Shown: piece by piece, positions 1-5,957 of the stretch
Layout of the letters: every line of letters starts with the position of its first letter
How positions within the stretch are numbered: position 1 is the first letter of the stretch
Assembly (NCBI GenBank): GCA_003483345.1
Contig: DMWH01000122.1
Coordinates: 22,034-34,792, forward strand
Reading direction: 5' to 3'
DNA: 12,759 nt
Origin: Clostridiales bacterium
GTDB lineage: Bacteria > Bacillota > Clostridia > Tissierellales > Sedimentibacteraceae
Position numbers and translations under genes: made by a program
The notes under the pieces: model-generated
Databases searched by the model: none
Seen by the model: only the letters and a program-made list of their open reading frames with translations
What the model was told of the DNA's origin: nothing

Positions 1-291
1 CTTTCTCATTTTTGCATATTTCTGCCTTAAGCCCGGTATTGCCTCTATATGATTATTTTTAATGGCATTTTGAACAGCAAAACCTTCCAAGCAGTCTATT
101 GCAGTCAGTCTGTATTCAATTTCTCCCAAATCTTCATTGCCGTTATAAAGCGGAGGATTTAAGCTGAAATTTGCCAGATCCTTTTTTCCCATATCATACA
201 GTTTCTTTCTTAATGCCGCTTCTCTTTTTTCTTCGCCTATCCCGTACTGGGCAGTATGACAATCTCTGATATATTCGTCAACACCGTACAT
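1..291 (-). CDS. Small protein of unknown function, 3' end outside window
   Basis: An open frame runs on the minus strand from ATG at 291 to the window edge (97 codons, no stop seen), so the C-terminus is missing. The start has a good ribosome site (AAGGAGGA, about 8 nt upstream). The N-terminus, starting MYGVDEYIRDCHTAQYG, is clearly related to that of the next gene upstream (336-570); by eye about 22 of 39 aligned residues match, including D, Y, TA-YG-G, E-REA-LRK and LY. After residue 40 the two diverge; here the sequence is a soluble-looking domain (KKDLANFSLNPPLYN...IEYRLTAIDCLEGF). No known domain is recognised. It lies 45 nt downstream of the neighbouring gene without an obvious terminator or promoter, so it is probably co-transcribed with it. 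Confidence 0.7.
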   Translation of the reverse strand, partial: MYGVDEYIRDCHTAQYGIGEEKREAALRKKLYDMGKKDLANFSLNPPLYNGNEDLGEIEYRLTAIDCLEGFAVQNAIKNNHIEAIPGLRQKYAKMRK

Positions 292-335
292 GATATCTTC
301 CTCCTTACTCTCAAAATAGGAATTCTCTAAGAAAT

Positions 336-570
336 TCAAATAACAAGTAACAATACAAAAATAGCACCAATTATTTTCAATACATTTCCAAAACGTTCCT
401 GAGCCTCAATTTTAGCCCTCTCTTTTTCTTTCTTTTTTTTCTATTTCTTCTAAATCATCCTTTTCGGATTTATATAAACTCTTTCTTAATATTGCTTCCC
501 TACGCTCTACACCGCTGCCATATTTGGCAGTATAAGAATCTTTTACGTAATCATCAAGTTCGTAATACAT
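336..570 (-). pseudogene. Small membrane-anchored protein, frameshifted in an A8 run
   Basis: ATG at 570 opens a frame that reads MYYELDDYVKDSYTAKYG..., an N-terminal module shared with the gene at 1-291, and stops at 412 after 52 residues. Removing one A from the run of eight A (plus positions 433-440, read as T) joins it to a second frame ending at 336. The joined product would be about 77 residues: the shared module, a charged K/E-rich linker (around residues 43-60), and a C-terminal hydrophobic segment, IIGAIFVLLLVI. That is the layout of a small tail-anchored membrane protein with a cytoplasmic N-terminus. The coherent tail in the shifted frame makes a true frameshift, a slippage site or a homopolymer sequencing error all more likely than two unrelated ORFs. 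The function is unknown. Confidence 0.6.
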
Positions 571-621
571 ACTGTTTTCATCCTTCCGGAAATGTCTTAA
601 AATAATCTTTATGTTATTTGT

Positions 622-649
622 ATTATCATATGTTAAAAGAGCCTGTCAA
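622..649 (-). promoter_or_regulatory. SigA-type promoter for the 570-1 gene pair
   Basis: On the minus strand a perfect TTGACA (649-644) is followed after 16 nt by GATAAT (627-622), about 50 nt upstream of the ATG at 570. This is the housekeeping pattern and lacks the GGAATA/CGTATTAT boxes seen before most other genes here. Confidence 0.55.
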
Positions 650-666
650 TTCTTCTGAAATACCAC

Positions 667-1203
667 TTAATTCCCAAGCAGTGCATTTTTAAGTTCCCCA
701 GACATGTCAATTTTCCAATGTCCGTCTTCCTCATACAAGTCGATAAGAACAACACTTGTCACTACATTATCTTTATTTGCCTCAATAAGTGCTTTAAACT
801 GGTCCCTGTATTTTACAGCAAGTTCTTCATCAGTAAGACTATCAGAATTATCTGAGAAGGCATCGCTGAAAGCTTGTGCAAAAAGCTGGCCCATAAACTG
901 CATTGTAATATCACCCAGATTAATATTGGAAATTTCAACCTCAACAACAGCAGTTCCGTCGCCTTCTTCAGAGGAAATTATTTTGTACTCAAGATTCTTA
1001 AAAAACAGTTTTGTAAATTCCCTGTCTTTGGCAAGCTCATTATCGTCAACCAAATCTTCATACGAAGTATGCTTTTCTATTGTCTTAACATCCATATTTC
1101 TAACCGCATCCAAATATTCCCTCACCGATTCTTTAGGGCCCATGCTGCCGCATCCCGCAAGTACAAGCATTACCGCTATTACCATTACTAATGCTTTTTT
1201 CAT
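667..1203 (-). CDS. Small lipoprotein, DUF4878/DUF5105-like
   Basis: The product is a 178-residue exported lipoprotein. The signal peptide MKKALVMVIAVMLVLAGC has a lysine-rich start, a hydrophobic core and a lipobox LAGC, so Cys18 should be lipidated and the protein held on the outer face of the membrane. The mature part begins SMGPKESVREYLDAV and ends in a beta-rich segment (VVLIDLYEEDGHWKIDMSG), the layout of small NTF2-like clostridial lipoproteins of the DUF4878/DUF5105 type; that family call is from pattern only. I chose ATG 1203 over an in-frame GTG at 1218, because the GTG sits only about 20 nt after the promoter -10 box and has no ribosome site, while ATG 1203 follows GAGGAT. Its promoter overlaps the 3' end of the methyltransferase gene. 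No clear terminator follows. Confidence 0.8.
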   Translation of the reverse strand: MKKALVMVIAVMLVLAGCGSMGPKESVREYLDAVRNMDVKTIEKHTSYEDLVDDNELAKDREFTKLFFKNLEYKIISSEEGDGTAVVEVEISNINLGDITMQFMGQLFAQAFSDAFSDNSDSLTDEELAVKYRDQFKALIEANKDNVVTSVVLIDLYEEDGHWKIDMSGELKNALLGN

Positions 1204-1238
1204 GTTTTTTATCCTCACTTTTATATTTTATATATTAT

Positions 1239-1268
1239 ATATTATGTATAAACAAAAAATATTATTCC
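1239..1268 (-). promoter_or_regulatory. Alternative-sigma promoter (GGAATA-N16-CATAATAT) for the lipoprotein gene
   Basis: GGAATA (1268-1263), a 16-nt spacer and CATAATAT (1246-1239) lie 35 nt upstream of the ATG at 1203. The -35 box is formed by the last codons and stop of the methyltransferase gene (ATG GAA TAA). This is the only member of the set with CA instead of CG at the start of the -10 box. Confidence 0.55.
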
Positions 1269-1969
1269 ATGATTCTTGCAAGCGATAAATTATAAAACTT
1301 TTCTTCTTTTTCTATACAGATAAAGTCTCTATTAACATTAATACATGCTGCGGCAAGACTGCCTGAACCACAGCAGCTGTCAAGGACCACATCTCCTTCG
1401 TTTGTATAAGTTCTTATTAAAAATTCCAGAAGTTCAACCGGCTTTTCCGTAGGATGCTTTCTGTTTTTTGCTACATTAAAATAAAGGACATTACTCGGAT
1501 ATCTCTCCGTACTTCCTCCGCCTTTTGTAAGCTTATCCGCCTGATTATAATTAGAACCTGATTTTCTTGTGTAAAAGGCATGAACAGGGGAGTGGCCGCC
1601 GGTTTTTTGCGGATTATATACGGGGAGCTTTTTATAGAACACCAGAATATCTTCGGTTGCCTGCATAGGCATTCTGTTGGCGTTAAGGTGGCCGGTAGTC
1701 TTGTTCTTTACCCATACATAGCTGTACCTGTACATTTCTTTGTTGCTCATTATAAGTTCGGCGGCGAAAATGCCCTTGGCAAATAACAGGATTGCTCCAT
1801 TATCCTTAATTATCTTCTTATATTCCTCCCACAATTTATCAAGGGAAAGCTTTTTGTCCCATTCGTTCTTAGTCATACCGAAGGGAAGATCCGTCAGTAT
1901 TAAGGATATAGATTTGTCTTCTATGTTTTTCATAACTTCGAGGCAGTCGCCAAGTATTATTTCTCCCAT
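1262..1969 (-). CDS. DNA methyltransferase, N6/N4 beta class (N6_N4_Mtase family)
   Basis: This 235-residue solitary methyltransferase is expected to transfer a methyl group from S-adenosylmethionine to the amino group of adenine (or cytosine N4) in DNA. Catalytic motif IV is TDLPFG at residues 26-31, a variant of the usual DPPY. The typical HPTEKP box is at 172-177 and the SAM-binding motif I is DSCCGSGS at 197-204, instead of the common DPFAGSG. Motif IV before motif I marks the beta class. Length and lack of a separate recognition subunit fit small orphan or phage-type methylases. Its promoter is AGAATA-N16-CGTATTAT, and the ribosome site GGAG lies about 8 nt before the ATG. No partner nuclease is adjacent, so an orphan role (regulation or anti-restriction) is as likely as restriction-modification. 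Confidence 0.88.
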   Translation of the reverse strand: MGEIILGDCLEVMKNIEDKSISLILTDLPFGMTKNEWDKKLSLDKLWEEYKKIIKDNGAILLFAKGIFAAELIMSNKEMYRYSYVWVKNKTTGHLNANRMPMQATEDILVFYKKLPVYNPQKTGGHSPVHAFYTRKSGSNYNQADKLTKGGGSTERYPSNVLYFNVAKNRKHPTEKPVELLEFLIRTYTNEGDVVLDSCCGSGSLAAACINVNRDFICIEKEEKFYNLSLARIME

Positions 1970-2001
1970 ATTGCATCTCCGGGTATTAAAGGTTGTATTA
2001 T

Positions 2002-2031
2002 ATAATACGCATATATGGAATAAGATATTCT
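2002..2031 (-). promoter_or_regulatory. Alternative-sigma promoter (AGAATA-N16-CGTATTAT) for the methyltransferase gene
   Basis: AGAATA (2031-2026), 16 nt, then CGTATTAT (2009-2002), 32 nt upstream of the ATG at 1969. One base differs from the common -35 box. Confidence 0.6.
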
Positions 2032-2101
2032 AATAAGCTGTGGGCGAAATTCCGTGGCAGGATAAGAGAAAATAACCGCTGCGTATGAAAATGCCCCCAA
2101 A

Positions 2102-2136
2102 CAAAAATGAAGCGTTAAAACGCAATTTAACGCTTC
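2102..2136 (-). terminator. Rho-independent terminator after the 2144-2350 gene
   Basis: An 11-bp perfect stem (GAAGCGTTAAA pairing with TTTAACGCTTC; plus positions 2109-2119 and 2126-2136) is followed on the minus strand by ATTTTTG. Confidence 0.8.
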
Positions 2137-2143
2137 AGAATCT

Positions 2144-2350
2144 TTAATACAAGTCTTTAAACACATCAGATGCTATTTTATCTTTTAAGATTTTAATTGT
2201 ATCTTCTCTGGCCATACTGGAGTAGGTTTCCAGCACTTCCTTAATTCCGCTTTCTATCCCGGCTTCGATACTTTCAGAAATCAATTTTTTAATTTCTCCA
2301 TTTTGAATTTTCTGATCTATGACCTCATTGATTTTCTCTGATATATCCAT
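2144..2350 (-). CDS. Small helical protein of unknown function
   Basis: This 68-residue, charged protein (MDISEKINEVIDQKIQNGEI at its start) has no Cys, Trp or membrane segment and looks almost wholly helical, with heptad-like spacing of I/L/V through residues 1-42. I chose ATG 2350, which has AAAGGAGG upstream, over the in-frame ATG at 2386: that codon would lie at or before the expected transcription start, about 7 nt after the -10 box. It forms a complete unit, with its own GGAATA/CGTAATAT promoter, ribosome site, ORF and strong terminator. The family is not recognised. It is divergent from the gene at 2498. Confidence 0.7.
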   Translation of the reverse strand: MDISEKINEVIDQKIQNGEIKKLISESIEAGIESGIKEVLETYSSMAREDTIKILKDKIASDVFKDLY

Positions 2351-2392
2351 TTGGTTCCTCCTTTTATTGTATTCGAAGATATACATTTATAT

Positions 2393-2422
2393 ATATTACG
2401 CAAAAAATAATTTTAATATTCC
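2393..2422 (-). promoter_or_regulatory. Alternative-sigma promoter (GGAATA-N16-CGTAATAT) for the 2144-2350 gene
   Basis: GGAATA (2422-2417), 16 nt, CGTAATAT (2400-2393), 42 nt upstream of the chosen ATG. Confidence 0.65.
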
Positions 2423-2447
2423 AATACTAAAACACGCTTATATTATT

Positions 2448-2475
2448 TTGACGGATTCTTCTTTCGTGATATAAT
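2448..2475 (+). promoter_or_regulatory. SigA-type promoter with extended -10
   Basis: TTGACG (2448-2453), 16 nt, TATAAT (2470-2475) preceded by TGA, giving an extended -10 (TGnTATAAT). It lies 22 nt upstream of the ATG at 2498. Confidence 0.6.
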
Positions 2476-2497
2476 TAAGGGGTGGAAGGAGAGGAAT

Positions 2498-2662
2498 ATG
2501 AGAGATTTTTATGAATGCAGACAAATTATAGAGGAATTTTTACACCAGTGGGATACTACAGATATTGGCTGGAGGATTAAAAACAGGGTGGATAATACTC
2601 AAGAGACAGATCTTGACGAGCTGAATGCAATATGTGACGAGATAGAAGACATAGTATATTAG
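2498..2662 (+). CDS. Small acidic protein of unknown function
   Basis: A 54-residue ORF beginning MRDFYECRQIIEEFLHQWD and ending in an acidic helix (DLDELNAICDEIEDIVY). The ribosome site GGAAGGAGAGG stands 4-10 nt before the ATG. A housekeeping promoter lies directly upstream and a terminator hairpin 14 nt after the stop, so this is a complete transcription unit despite its size. Two Cys and two Trp are present; no metal motif or known domain is evident. It has the size and charge of small accessory or phage-derived proteins, which is only an impression. Confidence 0.65.
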   Translation: MRDFYECRQIIEEFLHQWDTTDIGWRIKNRVDNTQETDLDELNAICDEIEDIVY

Positions 2663-2676
2663 CAAAATCAACGGCG

Positions 2677-2705
2677 GCTGCTTAAAATAAGCAGCTTTTT
2701 TATTT
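2677..2705 (+). terminator. Rho-independent terminator after 2498-2662
   Basis: Stem GCTGCTT / AAGCAGC (7 bp) with loop AAAAT at 2677-2695, followed by a T run. Confidence 0.85.
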
Positions 2706-2716
2706 TTGTTTTTTTT

Positions 2717-2746
2717 GGAATAATTATTTGAAAATATCCGTATTAT
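2717..2746 (+). promoter_or_regulatory. Alternative-sigma promoter (GGAATA-N16-CGTATTAT)
   Basis: GGAATA 2717-2722, 16 nt, CGTATTAT 2739-2746. The -35 box directly abuts the T-rich tail of the preceding terminator. Confidence 0.65.
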
Positions 2747-2760
2747 ATAAAAAAAAATAA

Positions 2761-2774
2761 GGAGTGCAAAGCAC
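2761..2774 (+). promoter_or_regulatory. Leader element GGAG plus mini-hairpin
   Basis: GGAGTGCAAAGCAC: a GGAG followed by GTGC-AAA-GCAC, which can fold as a 4-bp stem. The same element recurs before the genes at 4590 and 12631. The GGAG is too far from the start codon to act as its ribosome site. Confidence 0.4.
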
Positions 2775-2794
2775 TATATCCAAGGATGAATTAA

Positions 2795-3017
2795 ATGAAA
2801 GGAAAAGTAACACCAACAGGAGATTTAACAATCAAAGTAACATCAGACTCGAAAAGATACAGGAAAAGAGTTTATGGAAGAAGAGGAATATGACAAGGTA
2901 TTTAAAGAAACAGCTCGTAAATTGACCAAATTTTATAAAGAGTGCGGGTTTAAAAAAGTTCCAAGGTCTGAATTTATGTATTACAACACTGATTATATAT
3001 TAAATGTTAAGTTATAA
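2795..3017 (+). pseudogene. Broken small gene, two frames
   Basis: ATG 2795 opens a 32-codon frame (MKGKVTPTGDLTIKVTSDSK...) ending at 2893. A second frame from ATG 2874 to 3017 encodes 47 residues, and a stretch of it (FYKECGFKKVPRSEFMYY) resembles the C-terminal strand-turn of GNAT acetyltransferases. The two overlap in frames offset by one base, so the likeliest reading is one small gene with a frameshift around 2865-2875, or a short remnant left after deletion of an acetyltransferase core. Promoter, leader hairpin and terminator are all intact around it. An alternative is a second real 47-aa ORF, whose start would have AGGAAAAG as ribosome site. No function can be assigned. Confidence 0.4.
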
Positions 3018-3044
3018 AAAACTCAAAGGGATACAATTATAGGG

Positions 3045-3073
3045 GAGCTGCTGTTTAGCGGCTCTTTTTTTTT
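3045..3073 (+). terminator. Rho-independent terminator after 2795-3017
   Basis: Stem GAGCTGCT / AGCGGCTC (8 bp with one G-T pair), loop GTTT at 3053-3056, then nine T. Confidence 0.85.
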
Positions 3074-3089
3074 ATTGCAAAATGAAGCA

Positions 3090-3119
3090 GGAATATTAAG
3101 GATGGAATATGCGTAATAT
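3090..3119 (+). promoter_or_regulatory. Alternative-sigma promoter (GGAATA-N16-CGTAATAT) for the M14 peptidase
   Basis: GGAATA 3090-3095, 16 nt, CGTAATAT 3112-3119, 29 nt before the ATG at 3149. A second GGAATA lies at 3104-3109 but is not at the right distance. Confidence 0.65.
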
Positions 3120-3148
3120 AAATAAAATAATATTCTTTAGGAGGTCCG

Positions 3149-4470
3149 ATGAGATTTAAGAATTATACAATTTTATTAATGTTGCTTTTTACTTTATTGT
3201 GCTTTAATGTGGCATACGCAGCAGAAAAACCTGAAATAGTTGATTTAAACAGTGCTTATTCATATCTGTCAGATGATTACTATACCAAAGCCATACAGCT
3301 TGTTGAAAAATATCCGGATATACTGTATCTGGAAGTGTTGGGACAGTCATATGACGGAAAACCGATTTATGTTGTCATAATGACGGAAAATACTAAGGAA
3401 ACACTGAAAAGAGATGATTTAAACGTCTATAGAATGCATTATCTGATTGAAGCGGGAACCCATGCCCGTGAGACCGTAAATCCCGCCATAGTACTAAAAA
3501 TAATTGAAGATTATGCCATAGACTATTATAATGACGGCCATATTAAAGAATTCAATGTTAAAGACGAGCTGAGTATTGCGGTAATTCATTTTATACCCTT
3601 ACTTAACCCGGACGGCCATGATTTAGCGAAAATTGGTTTGGCTTCCGTGGAAACAGAAGTAGGGAAGCAGATAATTAACAGCATAAAGGATAAAAACTAC
3701 TCTGAATGGAAGGCAAATCTTCGTGGGGTTGACATAAATAGAAATTTTCCTGACAGATACTTAGATAAAACGACTAAACAATGGATTGAAAAGTGGCAAA
3801 AGTATCCCGCTTTCTTATACAGTAAGATTCCTTCGGGAAGCTATTATCCCGGACCGTATGCCGGGAGCGAAACAGAAACACAGATATTAATGAACTATAT
3901 GACCAGATACGATTTCAGAAATTATTTGACATATCACTCAAGAGGGCAAGTGGTTACTATGACTGGTATTACGCTCCAGAAACTTTTAACAACAGAGCAT
4001 ATGTATTAGGCGAAATAGTAAATAATATAACCGGTTACGGTATTCAGAGTACAACCACCGGCAATGGAAGCGGGTACGACAATGAATATTTCTCCGCAAA
4101 CCTTTTGAAACCGGGAATAACAGTAGAAACTGTTTCTTACAGTGTAAAAACACCTATCCCTCAAGAATATTACAGGAAAACATACGACCTTGCTTATTTG
4201 CTTCCTTTGTATTTTGTCAAAGCCGGAAGAGAGGCAGGATATAATAAATACAGGTTGTATGTAAACAACAATTATGTCAGGGACTATTTTGATTACGATT
4301 ATGCATTAGCACATATGAAAGATTTGGGAGGAGAAATAATAGAAGGTGAAGGAACACCGAAAATGCATTTAGTTGAACCTGAAGCATCGAAGGAATCAGA
4401 GTTATGGCCAAAAGGACTGAAGTTGCTGCAAGAATATCTCCCAGTTTTAAAGATAATACAGAATTCTTGA
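3149..4470 (+). pseudogene. Secreted M14 zinc carboxypeptidase, split by a one-base frameshift
   Basis: The combined product would be about 440 residues. A signal peptide (residues 1-24, MRFKNYTILLMLLF... AYA) with cleavage before Ala25 sends it outside the cell. Zinc-site HARE is at H105/E108, the substrate-binding type motif NRNF at 197-200, NPDG at 153-156, and the third zinc ligand in TYH at 263. These mark a family M14 metallocarboxypeptidase acting on peptides or cell-wall peptides. At about 3954-3956 one base is missing: the first frame runs off to a stop at 4007-4009, while the next frame continues seamlessly (VVYYDWYYAPETFNNRAY...) and holds the catalytic Glu in GITVETVS. The last ~60 residues (YRLYVNNNYVRDYFDYDYAL...) are an extra C-terminal tail. 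As read, the enzyme lacks its catalytic base; a single-base sequencing error is the alternative. AGGAGG precedes the ATG. Confidence 0.85.
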
Positions 4471-4500
4471 AATTACAGGCAAAGGACCTGTAATTTTTTT
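4471..4500 (+). terminator. Rho-independent terminator after the M14 peptidase
   Basis: Perfect 9-bp stem AATTACAGG (4471-4479) / CCTGTAATT (4487-4495), then T run. It begins directly after the stop codon. Confidence 0.85.
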
Positions 4501-4508
4501 CTTTTTTT

Positions 4509-4538
4509 GGAATAATAAAAATAAAAAGTTCGTATTAT
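4509..4538 (+). promoter_or_regulatory. Alternative-sigma promoter (GGAATA-N16-CGTATTAT)
   Basis: GGAATA 4509-4514 directly abuts the terminator T tract; after 16 nt CGTATTAT is at 4531-4538, 51 nt before the ATG at 4590. Confidence 0.65.
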
Positions 4539-4552
4539 AAAGAAAAATATGA

Positions 4553-4568
4553 GGAGTATTTAAAATAC
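4553..4568 (+). promoter_or_regulatory. Leader element GGAG plus mini-hairpin
   Basis: GGAGTATTTAAAATAC: GGAG then GTAT...ATAC, 14 nt after the -10 box, the same distance as at 2761. The stem bases differ from those at 2761 and 12591 (GTGC/GCAC) but pairing is kept. It is followed by ATTAATAA and the real ribosome site AGGAGGGAGG. Confidence 0.4.
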
Positions 4569-4589
4569 ATTAATAAAAGGAGGGAGGCC

Positions 4590-5141
4590 ATGATTACAAA
4601 TAAGGCTCAAAGTGATTATGAGATAAAAAAACGAAATTTAAACAGGGTTACGGAAGAAATTTTTACAAATCAATCAAGCATTGATGAGATCAAGAAGTTT
4701 TTAGAGAACAATAAATGCGAATTCTATAACATTAGGGACAAATCAAAGGCATCGGGGGAATTTAAGTACAAACTAACTGCCGAGGAAGTATTAAAGGAGG
4801 TTAAGAATTACGAAAAATTTTCTATATACGAAAGCCTTGCAGCTGCCGATGAAAAGCTTGTTCTGCAGGGAGAGATAGAAATCAAAAAGGACTTTACGGT
4901 TGCCGCAAGTTTGAGTGATGTAAAAGGCATTTCTAACAGAACTGCGATGCAGTCTCCCGTCTATCGCTTAAATTTTAATCTGCTGGAGGAAAGAGAGCCG
5001 GTAATCAGAGGGCTAAAAAAGGTTGTTGATTATGTAATCAAAAAACAGTTGTTTGGCATGATAGTCGAATTTTCGCTGTTTGAAATCCCGGTTGGGGTAA
5101 ACAAGGAAAACCTGATTATATGGGAATTGAGGAATTACTAA
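4590..5141 (+). CDS. Protein of unknown function, 183 aa
   Basis: An intact 183-residue soluble protein. The N-terminal part (about 1-45) is charged and helical (SDYEIKKRNLNRVTEEIF). The rest alternates strands and helices, with a hydrophobic, strand-rich end (LFGMIVEFSLFEIPVGVNKE). A segment around residues 110-125 (ASLSDVKGISNRTAMQSP) is Ser/Thr rich. No signal peptide, metal motif or catalytic signature is visible and I do not recognise the family. It is a complete monocistronic unit: GGAATA/CGTATTAT promoter, leader hairpin, strong ribosome site AGGAGGGAGG and terminator 5 nt after the stop. Confidence 0.75.
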   Translation: MITNKAQSDYEIKKRNLNRVTEEIFTNQSSIDEIKKFLENNKCEFYNIRDKSKASGEFKYKLTAEEVLKEVKNYEKFSIYESLAAADEKLVLQGEIEIKKDFTVAASLSDVKGISNRTAMQSPVYRLNFNLLEEREPVIRGLKKVVDYVIKKQLFGMIVEFSLFEIPVGVNKENLIIWELRNY

Positions 5142-5146
5142 AAAGG

Positions 5147-5171
5147 CTGCCAATAAACGGCAGTTTTTTTT
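5147..5171 (+). terminator. Rho-independent terminator after 4590-5141
   Basis: Stem CTGCC (5147-5151) / GGCAG (5159-5163), loop of 7 nt, followed by eight T. Confidence 0.8.
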
Positions 5172-5245
5172 ATTTAGAAATATTAAGCGAAATAAAAGCT
5201 TTATATTATTTACGATAGAAGTTTGAAGAAGAGGGTTTTTTATAA

Positions 5246-5275
5246 GGAATAATACAATATGTCATTGCGTATAAT
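5246..5275 (+). promoter_or_regulatory. Alternative-sigma promoter (GGAATA-N16-CGTATAAT)
   Basis: GGAATA 5246-5251, 16 nt, CGTATAAT 5268-5275, 37 nt before the ATG at 5313. Promoter and ribosome site remain intact although the gene behind is short and probably truncated. Confidence 0.6.
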
Positions 5276-5312
5276 ATAATATGTTAACAATAAAATAAAA
5301 AGGAGAAAAAAG

Positions 5313-5450
5313 ATGAGCATAATGGAAGAGTATAATGGCTTAAAAAGTTCAATAGAAGATGCTTATAAAAAATCAGCTGTTACATCTATATTAGATAGTA
5401 TCCCTTTGCTTGTAAATAACAGCGTAACAGCTGAAAATGCATTTCTTTAG
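5313..5450 (+). pseudogene. Truncated small gene, unknown
   Basis: ATG 5313 has AAAAAGGAG upstream and opens a 45-residue frame (MSIMEEYNGLKSSIEDAYKK...) that ends in TAG at 5448, inside the 3' part of the facing nuclease fragment. It has a full promoter and ribosome site but no terminator, and its last codons are antisense to nuclease codons. The likeliest reading is a gene that lost its 3' part when a deletion or rearrangement joined it tail to tail to the nuclease fragment. The N-terminal 35 residues are probably genuine. Confidence 0.5.
5373..5434. repeat. 11-bp perfect inverted repeat, 40 nt apart
   Basis: TCAGCTGTTAC (5373-5383) and GTAACAGCTGA (5424-5434) are exact inverted copies. 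They bracket the end region of two facing truncated genes. This could be a hairpin, a rearrangement scar or chance. Confidence 0.5.
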
Positions 5451-5670
5451 AAATGTCTTCAAGCTCTGATTTTGTTTCAAGAATAATAGCCACCTTGCTT
5501 GCATCGTCAGGAAGATACCATCCGTCAGGCTTATCGCTTATTCCGGTAAATCCTAATTGATTAAAAGTTGTGACTTGCCCCGCACCTTGTTTAATGCCTT
5601 CTTCATTTTCATTAAAACCAAGTATTTCTCTTGCCTCATTCCTTACTTCATCTTCAGTTTTATAAATCAT
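5386..5670 (-). pseudogene. N-terminal fragment of a PD-(D/E)xK-type nuclease
   Basis: The 94-residue product starts MIYKTEDEVRNEAREILGFN, then GAGQVTTFNQLGF, KPDGWYLPDD and AIILETKSE. P48-D49 and E65-x-K67 form a PD-(D/E)xK nuclease signature with the normal distance between the halves. The sequence resembles the N-terminal nuclease region of large clostridial restriction-like proteins with 'KPDGWYLP...IILETK', which normally continue far beyond. Here the family-like sequence stops near residue 77 (about position 5440), followed by an odd tail and a stop. It is therefore a truncated remnant, perhaps of a restriction enzyme. The promoter (5708-5737) is intact. The ribosome site GGAGG is unusually far (12 nt) from this ATG. 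Confidence 0.65.
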
Positions 5671-5707
5671 TCTTCAATCATTCCTCCATAAATTTATGTT
5701 ATATTAC

Positions 5708-5737
5708 ATAATACGCATGGATAAAAAATAATATTCC
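5708..5737 (-). promoter_or_regulatory. Alternative-sigma promoter (GGAATA-N16-CGTATTAT) for the nuclease fragment
   Basis: GGAATA (5737-5732), 16 nt, CGTATTAT (5715-5708), 37 nt before the ATG at 5670. Confidence 0.65.
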
Positions 5738-5823
5738 AGAGCCGAAAACCGCTAAAATTTGAAGTAATACAACAGTTATGGAAATTAAGTATTTATAAAA
5801 ACAAAAGAAATGAGGAGGAATAT

Positions 5824-5898
5824 TTGATTGAATTAAAGAAGCGGGGAATTAAAGGGGGAGTAAAGAGGAAGGAGAAGTTTGTGGCTGGTAGATATTAA
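5824..5898 (+). CDS. Possible tiny basic peptide, TTG start
   Basis: A 24-codon ORF from TTG 5824, with GAGGAGGAAT immediately upstream. The peptide is strongly basic (IELKKRGIKGGVKRKEKF). A hairpin follows 13 nt after the stop. No clear promoter is visible. It may be a real small protein, or the 3' end of a gene that lost its 5' part; coding is uncertain at this length. Confidence 0.25.
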   Translation: MIELKKRGIKGGVKRKEKFVAGRY

Positions 5899-5911
5899 AG
5901 CATAAAAAAAA

Positions 5912-5933
5912 GCCGCCGATACGGTGGCTTTTT
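5912..5933. terminator. Hairpin terminator, probably bidirectional
   Basis: GCCGCCG (5912-5918), loop ATA, CGGTGGC (5922-5928), with A8 before and T5 after, so it can end transcription of the glycosylase gene on the minus strand and of the short ORF on the plus strand. The stem has one G-T pair on the plus RNA and an A-C mismatch on the minus RNA. Confidence 0.65.
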
Positions 5934-5957
5934 ACACTATTTACAGTTAATCAGATA

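Noticed and set aside
704..1288. 194-codon open frame on the plus strand opposite the lipoprotein gene
   Set aside because: Ser/Leu-rich antisense shadow; the minus frame has a lipobox, ribosome site and promoter.
1957..2166. 69-codon minus-strand frame between methyltransferase and small helical gene
   Set aside because: It covers a terminator hairpin and a promoter and its composition is not protein-like.
2351..2386. Upstream ATG start for the small helical gene
   Set aside because: It lies about 7 nt after the -10 box, at the expected transcript start, and has no ribosome site; ATG 2350 follows AGGAGG.
3104..3109. Second GGAATA next to the M14 promoter
   Set aside because: It is only 2 nt from the -10 box; the copy at 3090 has the exact 16-nt spacing.
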